Assembly (NCBI GenBank): GCA_050246115.1
Contig: JBFWWP010000048.1
Span: forward strand, 1-27,970
DNA: 27,970 bases
Direction: 5' to 3'
Origin: JBFWWP01 sp050246115
Lineage (GTDB): Bacteria; Planctomycetota; UBA8108; UBA1146; JAJFFE01
Shown here: in pieces, positions 6,593-16,600 of the stretch
Numbering within the stretch: the stretch's first letter is position 1
How the letters are laid out: every line of letters starts with the position of its first letter
Position numbers and translations under genes: made by a program
Notes under the pieces: generated by a model
What the model was told of the DNA's origin: nothing
The model's input: the letters and a program-made list of their open reading frames with translations, nothing else
The model's database searches: none

Positions 6593-7483
6593 CTAGTCGC
6601 GTCCCGGCCGCTCGGGAGGTGGGTTCCGTGGCCCGGTCCACGCGAGGGTCAGACGGGCGAGCGCGGTGGCCACTTCGTTCGTTGGTGCGCCAACGCCCCA
6701 GGTTCCGTCGGGTTGCCGAAGCCTATCGACTCGGAGCCGCACCTCCACCCGCCAGTTTCGCGTGGTTCCGTCGGTGGATTCCAGGTCCTCGACCTCGGAG
6801 ACGTGCAGCACGCGGGCCAGGCATGCCAGGGCGAAGAGCTCCGGCGCCGCCTCGCGAATGACAGGCGGGTCCGCGAAGTGCAGGGCGATGGCCTCCGGTC
6901 GGTCCAGATCGTTGTCCTGGCGGAACCGATCGATCCAGCGCGCGACCCGGGGATCGTCTCGGGTCAAGGGCGTGGCCAAGAACGGCGGCAGTCGTTGTCG
7001 CCACGTGGACGGCAACCAGGCGCGCGTCCGGCTGATTCGTGCTCGCGAGAAGAAGTCGCGCGCACGTTGGGTGGATGGATCATCCTGACTGAGTCGCTCG
7101 AGCGTGGAGTCGATCTCCCGGTCCATTGGGTCTTCGGACGGAAGCTCCTTCTTGAGCTCGGCGTCGATGAACCGTTCGAGATCGCGCAGGTGACGATCGA
7201 TGGCTGGACTCGCGATGCGCTGCCGCACCGCGCCGAGTGCCGCGCGAGCGAGACATGATTCGTAGACCAAGAACTCGCCGCTCGAGCTGCCAATCGCGCC
7301 CGACGGGTGGCGGAGACGAAGCAGCCCTGAGCAGCGGCGCAGCGTCGCTGCCGGGTCGAGTTCCGAACTCGACACCGCGTCGGCCCAAAGCATGAGCGAC
7401 GTGGGCGCGCTTCCCCAGTCCCTGGTCGACCCCGTAGAGGGGCCGACCAGGAGCAGCAGGACGACGATGGGCCACGAGGTCAT
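6593..7483 (-). CDS. Exported helical protein downstream of the RHS gene (putative partner or immunity protein)
   Basis: This 296-residue protein begins MTSWPIVVLLLLVGPSTGST, a clear signal peptide, so it acts outside the cytoplasm. The mature part is mostly helical, rich in Arg, Asp and Leu, with no cysteine clusters or transmembrane segments. I do not recognise the family as a whole. Near residue 256 it has a QW-like motif (LRQPDGTWG) followed by a short hydrophobic helix (EVATALARLTLAW). This is the signature of a squalene-cyclase/prenyltransferase alpha-toroid repeat, also seen in the neighbouring RHS protein at about residues 765-1110. The gene lies 120 bp downstream of the RHS stop on the same strand, where RHS loci normally carry the immunity gene. 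A moderate ribosome binding site (GAAGG) precedes the ATG. An immunity or accessory role is inference from position. A signal peptide on an immunity protein would place the target in the periplasm. Confidence 0.75.
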   Translation of the reverse strand: MTSWPIVVLLLLVGPSTGSTRDWGSAPTSLMLWADAVSSSELDPAATLRRCSGLLRLRHPSGAIGSSSGEFLVYESCLARAALGAVRQRIASPAIDRHLRDLERFIDAELKKELPSEDPMDREIDSTLERLSQDDPSTQRARDFFSRARISRTRAWLPSTWRQRLPPFLATPLTRDDPRVARWIDRFRQDNDLDRPEAIALHFADPPVIREAAPELFALACLARVLHVSEVEDLESTDGTTRNWRVEVRLRVDRLRQPDGTWGVGAPTNEVATALARLTLAWTGPRNPPPERPGRD

Positions 7484-7603
7484 TCAGCCTTCGTTTCACT
7501 CAACTAGCGGGTTGTCGAGCGACGCGGCGCCGCACTCCGCCAGCTTCAGATCGGAACATAAGCCTCGCAGGCAGGACCCGACTACGCCCTCTTTCACATA
7601 CGA

Positions 7604-10600
7604 TCAGGGCGCGAGTGTGTAGTCCCAGATGCCGCCGAATCGACGGTACTTCGGATCGCCAAAGGTCACCCAGAACAAGGTCATGGAGACCGAGAAACCA
7701 AAGATGTCAGGGCCGCTCTCTGTGCTCCATTGTGATCGAGTCTGCGGCGGCAGTAGGGGAGGGGCCGACGAGGAGGGCCACAACGTTCTCCAACTCTCCG
7801 TCAGGAATCCACCCGAAACCGTAAAGGCCTCGCACCAAGTCGGCTGGCAATCCGAGAAAAGGGGGACCGAAAGGCGTACGTACGCTGCCTTCTTGGTTGT
7901 CACATCTGCGTTCAGGTTCCTCTCCAGCGGGCCAACTGCTTGGGTCAGTGTGCTCTGACGAGCATAGGATCCTCCGAGAACCAGGCTGACCCCAGCTCCC
8001 GGCGAACTGTTGGGGAACTCCGGGTTCCCGGTGGACTGCCCCATGATGATCCCACCTTCGATGGAAACGGATCTCTTCGTCTTCGGGTCTCGCGCTGCGA
8101 AGCCAACGCCGGCCTGGAGGCCCAGCTCGAGCAAGTGGTATTCTCTCCCCCGCTTGTAGGCCAATGACAGTCCCGCTGTGGCGCTCGCGATGCCTCGGCT
8201 TGCGCCTACTCCGATGGACATCGAGACCCCAACACCCGATGCTCCGACGAATCGGGATGTGTTCCCGATGAGCGCCTCGGTAATCAAGGAGACAGGCAGA
8301 GGCAAGTTGGGTAACGCAATCCGGGCAAGCTGGCCTGCGATCGAGAGCACGGCGTTCAACTCCCCGAACGACCGTGTCCCAAGTGGGTCGGTGAACCGCA
8401 CCGGATTGGCCGCTGCATAGAGAAAGGGCGCGAACGAAGTCGGGAGCTCAGGCGCGACCGGCTCGGTATCTGGCGTCAGAAACCGTCCCGCGGTCGGGTC
8501 GTAGAATCGAGTCCGCAGGAAGTATAGATCGAGTTCTGGCAGGTAGAGTTCGCCCGCAAAGAGAAGTGATGAAGCGCTTCCCAACGGCGTCGCACCGTCG
8601 CCGTACGCGCTGAACGTGTTCGTCTCAAGCACCGTGCCTACCATGTCGGTGACCACTCGCGTGCTCCCGAGCGGGTCCTGATGGAGGACGACGTCAGTCA
8701 CAGAGTCGATCGCTACGGGTCGCAGACCGTGAACATAGCGCCTGCACAACGAGCCGCTTCCATCGCGCTCTTCGAGTAGGCGCGGAACACTGCCAACCTC
8801 GGTCTCCCAAAGGAACGTCCGGTCGAGTACGCCGTCGACGCGAATTGCCCGGAGGAGATCGAGGAAGTCGTACTCGAGCTCGATGACTATGGTTCCACTC
8901 GTGTCTGTTCGAGTGACCTGCGAGAGCCGGCCATACACGTCGTACGCGAAGAGCTCGGTGGTGGACGAGTTCCAACGCTCCACCGGGCGCCCCGCGAGGT
9001 CGTACGTGTAGCTGGTGAACTCCCCATCCGATGTCAGGCGCTGGGCACCATCGTAGGTGAGGGTGCGACTGCCCATCATCGTCGGGTTCCAATCGGTATC
9101 ATAGGCGTAGGTTTGGGTGCCGATCGCGGAAGCGCCGGTCCAGCTCTCTGCAGTGACGCGGCTCGCGCTATCGTAGGTGTACAGGACGCTCTCCGAGAGC
9201 CCGCTGGCGCTGATCGGGTTGCCTGCAAGATCGTAGGTGTAGTTCTCGTCGCGAATGACGGTGGCCAGCGCGTTGGTGGTCACCAGTCTCGTCACACGAC
9301 CTCGGCTGTCGCGCTGGTACACCGTTTCTGAACCGTCAGGGTGCTGGATCCGTGCCAAGCGGCCAACCGCGTCGTAATGATAAGAGGTCGTGCCCACCGC
9401 AGTGTCGTCTGCCACGGCGAGCCGGCTCTGCGCGTCGTACTGATAGTTCGTCGCCCCGCCTGGCGTGACCAGGGCAACCACCCTACCGTGGACATCGTAC
9501 TGGTACTCTACGAAGTCGCCGCTCGAGTAGTCGATCCGGCCGACCGCGCCGTTCGGTGCCCGGGTGTAGGTCGTGAGTCCGGTACCGTCCATCACTGCAG
9601 TGAGATTGCCCGCGTCGTCGTAGTTGAACACCTCGGGCGAGTCCAGGCCGGGTTGCACCGCGGTGAGACGCCCTGCCTCATCGTAGTCACGGAAGATGGT
9701 TTGCCCTGTTGGCATGTCGACCGCCAGGGCACGTCCGGTGCCATCGCGGTGCCACGAGATGGTGCCGCCCCATGGGTAGCTCTGTGCGCTGATGCGACCG
9801 ACCGGGTCGGACTCGACGGTCCAGACGCTACCGCCTGGCGTCGTCGCCGACTCTAGCCCGCCGAGATCGTTGTAGGTGTAGGAAGTCACCCCCGGGCTCG
9901 GCGTCACGGAATCCGTCACTGACAGGAGAAGACCACCCACGCTGTACGCGTAAGACAAAGTCTGGCCAAGCTCGTTGGTGAAGCTCGTTGGCCGGCCTGC
10001 AAGGTCATAGGTAGTGATCGCGCTCGTTAGATCGGGAAAGGTAACAGAGGTTATCCGGCCTTCGAGGTCGTGAACATACTCAGTCCGCTCACCGAGTTCG
10101 TTGACCTCCGCTGTGAGTTGAGAAGCCGCATCGTACTCGTAGGTTCGGGTTACGGTCCCCAGCGTGTCGTGGTCAGTTGCACTGGACGTAACCCTTCCGA
10201 GTGCGTCGTACACATAAGTGATCGGCGCACTCCCAGACAGCGTCTCGGAGAGCGTTCGTCCTGCCGCGTCGTAAGTGGCTGCGACAGTGCGACCGCTCGG
10301 AGTTTCAAGGTGAGTCGGGCGCCCTGCTGTGTCGAGGAGGCGCTGGATCGCGGTCCCCTCGGGGTTCTCGACGCGAACGACGCGCCGCTCCGCGTCGCGT
10401 TCGAACAAGGTGACCGGTGTTCCCACGCCGGTGATCGCGCTGACGTCGCCCGCCGCGTCGAACGTGATGGCCTGCCTGGCACCGGAGTAGTCCACCGCGA
10501 AGGCGGGGTAGCCCCCAGCGCCCAGGATCAGGCTCCCGGTCGCGCCCGACGGCAGCGTCGAAGACCGTGTCAGCCCGTTCTCGTCGATCTCGTAGGAGTA

Positions 10601-13600
10601 GGCCGCGAGTTCGCCGTCCTTGAGGTAGGCTTCCAGGATGACCTGGCCCCGCTGGTTCGTCTCGAACAACGCCACGCGCCCGATGCTGTCGGTGAAGGTG
10701 ACAAGACGGGGATTGAACGGGTCGCGGTCCCAGGTGGACGTCCCGCCGACCGCATCCACGGCCTCGATCACGTTGCCGTCCGTATCGTACGTCCACTCGG
10801 CCCGCCCCCCCCCGGGGCTCACGAAGGCAGTGCGGTTTCCGAAGGTGTCGTACTCGTAAGTTGTCGTTCGCCCGATCTTGTCGGTCACGGTGAGTGGGCG
10901 GCCGCCTGCATCGTACGTATAGGCAATCGTCCCACCCAGAGGGTCGGTGTATTGGGTCAGTAGTCCGGTGGCATCGTACTCGTACGACTCGGTATGCCCG
11001 AGCGGATTGGTCTTCGACAGCAGTCGATCCTCGGCGTCGTACGTGAAAGTCGTCTCGTGAAGATCGGCATCGAGGACCGACACGACGTTTCCTCTGGAAT
11101 CGTAGGAGATCACGGAGGTGTTCCCGAGGCGATCGGTCACCACATGCTGATTGACTACCTCGTTCAAGGCCAGCGAGATGGTGTTCCCGTTCGAGTCGAC
11201 AACTCCGGTGAGGCGTCCGACTTCGTCGTAAAGTAGCGTCCCTGGCGTGAAGCCTCGCGGATCGACGATCTGCACTAGGCGATGCCGATCATCGTAGACG
11301 TACTGCGTGGTGTAACCTTCGAAGTCGGTGGCCGAGATCAGGTCGCCCACCGAGTCGTAGGAGTAGGTTCGAGTAGAGCCGGCAGGCGTGGAGAGGGAGG
11401 TGACTCTACCCTCAGGGTCTCGAGCGAGGCTCATGCTCGCACCCGAAGAGTGGACGAGGCCCGCCGGACCGATATCGACGAAATTGCCGTTGGGTTCCGT
11501 GACCCGAACCAAGGGATACTCACCCGAGGCCGGATCGCGGGTGAAGATCAGCCGCCGTCCGTCGCGCAGCGTGAGTGTGTAGCTGCTCGGACTGTACACC
11601 TGGAAGCTGCCGTCGACGAGTTCGACGGGCCCCGGCGAGGCTGGCTGCACGAAGGAAGGATCGCTGTTGGTCGAGAGTTGGGAGTGCGTGCCCGGGTACG
11701 GAACGAACTCCACGAAGTCCACCACCTCGATCGGGAACAACGCCTGCTGCTGCGGGTATGGCACCATCTCGAATCTATGCACGGATCCGTCGGGGAGATG
11801 GACGGTGACCCGATGCGGCACGTTCGAGGTGAGGCCGTAGACTGGCACCAGCGGGTCCGTGGTGTCGATCGACTGGATCCAGTCGGCGCCCATTGCGCGA
11901 GTCTGCTCCAGCCGCGCGCCGCTCGCTTCGAGGGACCAGTTGTGCCCGAAGTCTCCGGGCCGCCGCTGACGTACGTCGTAGGTTCGGCGCACGGCGAGGG
12001 GGATTCCCGCCACTTCCACGAAACCGTCGAGTAGCGTGAAACGATGGAATCCGGGCGCGGGGTTCGCCGGACCCAAGTCGAGCTCGACCGGACTCGTGCA
12101 CGCCACGTTCCCCCAACTGTCCTCGGCACAGAGGCGGAACAGGTACGTTCCGGTGAGGAATTCACCGGGAACGATGGTTCCGAGGACCCCGGACACGACG
12201 GGCGTCAGCCCGCGCCGCAGCGGGATGAACGTGCCACCGCCGTCGACCGAGACCTGGAGTTCGTAGAAGACCAGGTCGGCGTCGTGGGCGGTTCCGATGA
12301 CGTCGATCGGACCATCGATGACGCTTTGCGTGGCGGGGGACGACCAAGCAACGGTCGGCGGCCCGTTATCGGTCACCGTGCTGGCGCGGAACTCCGCGCG
12401 CCGAGTCGTGGTGAGTGCACCCGCGTCCATTGCGATCACCGTGACGACGAAAAGACCTGGGAGGCTCGGAACGAACGTCGCCGTACCGTCCGGCGCGAGA
12501 GCGAGGGGAGCACCGTTCACTTCGGCGGTGAGCGAGGACAACGGAGAGACGTCGGTGACCATCACCGTAATCGACACCGGGTCGCCGACTGACACGATCG
12601 ATGGCGTGGCGGTCACAGTGAGCACCGGTGGCGTGATGTCGAGGGTTTCGTGCACCGATAGCGCGAAGAACTGAGTGTCGGTCAAGCCTCCATCGTCTGT
12701 GACGCGTAGCGTCACGGGGAAGACCCCCGCAACGCTGGGTGTCCACTCGAAGACTCCAGCAGCCGAGATGCTGGCTCCAACCGGCCCCTCCAGGATGGCG
12801 TAGGTGAAGGCGATGGAGTCGGTGTCCTCGACGACGACTGCGTAGGCGTACGGGTCTCCGAACTCAGCATTCGGGACCGGAATCGAGACGATGACCGGTG
12901 GGGCGTTGAGCGCTTCCGCCACGTCGATCTGATACGTCTGCGGCGGTCCGACCAAGCCGCCCTGGTCGGTGGCAACGAGGCTGACCTGGCGGAAGCCCGA
13001 CTGATCGGCTCCCGGTGTCCAGCTGACGAATCCGGTGTCCGGGTCGATGGTCAGACCCGGCGGCCCGGAAACGACCGAGTAGGTCACCGGTGTGCCGCCG
13101 TCGTCCACGGCCAGCGCCGCGTACTGATAGAGCATGCCCTCGGTGGCGCCGAGAACTGGCGTGGACGTGAAGACCGGACCGCCGTCGAGCGCTTCGGCCA
13201 CGACGAGAGTGTAGGCCTGTGTCACGACGCCGCCACGTCCATCGGCGACGCGGATGGCGATTGCGTACGTGCCCGCGTCCGAGGCACTCGGTTCCCATTG
13301 AACGAGGCCGCTAGTCGGCGTGAAGAGCATACCCTCGGGGGCCTCGTCGAGAGTCCACATGAGCGAGTCGCCATCCCCGTCGTAGACCACCGGTAGGTAG
13401 GCGTAGTAGTCGCCCTCAGCCGTGGTCGTCACCGGGGTGGAAGTGAAGACCGGCGCAGTGTTGATCAGGTCCGCTACAGCGATCACCCAGGTGAAGGTAT
13501 CGGTGAGACCCAGCGGATCTCGCACGGTGAGGCTCACCGTCCGTGGTCCGTTCTGATCGGCGGCCGGGGTCCAGAGAATGACGCCGTTGCCCGGGTTGAT

Positions 13601-16600
13601 GACCATTCCGGCCGGGGCGACGGCGAGGCTGTACTCGAGCACGTCGTCGTTGGGATCCGTCGCCGCTGCGTTGAAGGAGTAGGTCTGGCCCTCCGCAGCC
13701 GAGAGTGGCGCGGACTCGACGATCACGGGAGGCAAGTTATAGATCGGCGTTGCGTAGGGCCGTACGCCGAACCGCTGAGTGGCTTCCCCACCGAGGCCGT
13801 CCGTGACCCGGACTTCGACGATCTTCTCGAACTGCTGAAGCGCCGTGGGGGTCCACTGGACCACGCCAGTGACCGGATCGAGCGAGAGGCCCGGCGGGCC
13901 GGCCAGCAGCTGGAAGGTGAGCACGTTCACATCGGGATCGTCGACGACCACGGCGTACTCGTAGAGTACGTTCGGCTCGGCGAGGGTGGGCGGCTCCGAC
14001 GTGATGACGGGCGCGGTGTTGTCGGTGCAGAGCTCGAGCGATTGACTCGACTCCCAGCCTCGATCGTCGGTTGCGGTGACCCGCAAGATCGCGCTGGCGG
14101 CGTCGATGACGACCAGCGCGCCCTGATCGAGAACGGCGCAAGTACCCGCCTCGCAGTCCAGCTCGATCGACGTCCCCGGGTCGATGGACACGGTCCCGCA
14201 GGCCGTCTCGATCTCGGCATGCGTGGTCAACGGGTTGCAGCTGTCGATCGCCGACACCTCGACCTCGATGGTGCCGGCCGAGACCGGCGGTTCGCCCGGA
14301 CAGCTCAGGTAGAGATCGCAGCCGATGGTCAGCTCGATGGTCCCGCAGTCCGGGAATGGGAAGGCAGGAACCGCCCCGCCATTGAACAGATAGGCGAGCG
14401 TGTAGACCGGGTCGGCGATGTTGACCGCACCGTCGTTGTTGGAGTCGGAGGCCTGCAGACATGTCATTGGGCCGCCGTTGAACAAGTAGGCGAGGGTGTA
14501 CACCGGGTCGGCGATGTTCACGGCGCCGTCGTCGTTCGCCTCGGCACGGACGAGGGTGCCCGAGGGGATCACGTTCTCGTCGATCGTCGTCGCCAGAGAA
14601 GGCGGTCGGCGGTCCGCGATCTCGATGTCGACCCACTCGGTCGTCGTGTGTTCGCCGTCGTCGACGGTAAGGGCGATGCGAATCGGTTGGAACCCTGAGA
14701 CGGCGGGGTCGATGACGATCGTCGGGTCGACGGTGGTCGGCGCGACGATCGTTACGCCAGGTACTCCGGTACTCCACTGGTAGGTGATCGGCGCTTCCTC
14801 CGGGTCGTACGACAGAATCCCATTCAGCTGGATCTCCGTGTTCGATCCCACGCACTCGACGAAGTAGGGACCTCCGGGGTGCGAGACCGGCGGCAGGTTG
14901 CCGTAGAACCGGAAGACCACGGGATCGAGCGTGAGGACCGCGAAGGCGGTGTTGAGTTCATCCCCGTAGTGTTCGAACTCCCAGTGTCCGCGGTCGGCGG
15001 GGGCGCCGGCGTCGAGTTGGGTGCGAACGAGGTAGGGCACGTAGCCCTCGGTCGCGGAGCCGGGTGGGGATATGGCTCCCGTGGGGATGACTTCGCCCGT
15101 CTCCCAATCGAACTGGGTCCCGTTGTTGGTGAGTAAAATGTTCTGGCCCGGCGGCAGACCTTGGGACCATGCGGTCAATCGCAAAGCCCTCGCGACCGAG
15201 ACCATTGCGTAGGTGTTGCCCAAGTTCCCGGTGACGCCATACAACGCCGAAGACCCGGGCGGTTGCGGAAGTACGCTGAGGTTCCAGTGCTCGCCGAGGA
15301 AGAGCAGGGCTCGGTTGCGCTTGTTCGCGATCCCGTCGAGCGGCGGCGCCGCCAGCGCCAGCCGAGCCCCGGGCACGACGAAGGGACCCTCGGATTCGAC
15401 GAGCACAAGACCCGAGAGGCCGCCGGCGGTCGTGCCGAAACCGTGAGTGCAGGGGAGCGCGTAGAACTGGCACGAGGCCGGGAAGAAGTAGTCATAGCCG
15501 AAGGGGTAGCCCCCCGCCGACCCCACGGAAAGGCCCTGAGCCGTGTTCATGAAGTCTTCGGCTTCTTGCTTGATCCAGTCCGGCACCGGGATGTGGAAGA
15601 CGTTCTCGGCTGCCTCCATCGCGAGGTAGAACCAGCTCGACACCGACATGTCCTGGGTGGGGCCGTTGGCCTGATAGCGCCACCCTCCACCCGTCTTTTG
15701 GGCCACGCCGAACCAATCGATGATGTCTTCGACGACCTCATGGTAGGTCATGCCGACGAGCGGCCCCGCAGGAACCCGGTCGAGCGGGCGGCCGGTGGCA
15801 CAGAGAGCGGCTGCGACCAGTGCGGTTTCGTAGTAGTAGCCCAGCGGATCGCCGAACCGGCCATCGATGAAGACGCTCTGGCAGTTCTCGTTGAGGTCGG
15901 AGACCCCGTTGGCCGATGCCCCGCGGAACAAGTTCGCCACGCTGGCCCCGCCGCCGGTCGTCCCGGCAATCTGTCCGCGAGCGAGAAGGTACTCGAGCGC
16001 CTGCTCGACGGTGCGCCCGTAGATGCTCTCATCGGGATTCAGGCCCGGCGTGTGCCCTTGGTTGGCGAACGCCCACACCGCCACCGCGGTGACGCCGACC
16101 GGGTGGCTGTTGAACGCTCCCGACAGCTCGACGCTGCCGCCCCATGACCCGTTGGCGAGCTGTTTCTGGTACAGGTAGCGCAAGGCGTCTTCGATGGCGA
16201 TCTCGGCATCGATTCGCTGGGCCTCGAGCGGCGTGTCGGAGAGCGGATCCGAGTTCGAAACCACGAACAGCTCGACCAGGGCCGAGTCGATCCCGCCCCC
16301 CGGGACTTCCACGGTGAGCGTCACGGTGACGAAGCTCGACGCCACGCCCGGGGCGAGTTCGAAGGTGACGAATTCGTGGATGAGCCGGTCGTCGACGACG
16401 ATGCCGGTGAGGGATCCGTCGGTGAACGTGGTGACATCGGGATTGGGCAGGATCTCGAAGGTGTAGGTCGCGCCCAACGCGCTTCCGTCACCGTGGTTCG
16501 CACTGCCCCAGATCATCGTCTCGACACCGGGGCGGACCAGCTTCCGCTCGCCCGGGTCGGTGAATGGAGCGTTCGGGTAGCCGGGCATCAGGTGAACCTG

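Noticed and set aside
9000..11400. Regularly spaced repeats that could suggest a CRISPR or tandem-repeat array
   Set aside because: The periodicity comes from YD-repeat codons (Y-x-Y-D-x-x-G-R), which are degenerate and in frame. There are no identical repeats with unique spacers.
13737..14855. Second minus-strand frame of 372 codons inside the RHS gene
   Set aside because: It is an out-of-frame reading of the dockerin-like/He_PIG region, dominated by Arg, Asp and His repeats. The overlapping frame carries clear domains.
15161..16147. Plus-strand open frame of 328 codons opposite the RHS gene
   Set aside because: It is fully antisense to the toroid region of the RHS protein, and its composition (Arg/Val/Gly/Glu) mirrors GC-rich third positions. 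No ribosome binding site or family signature was seen.
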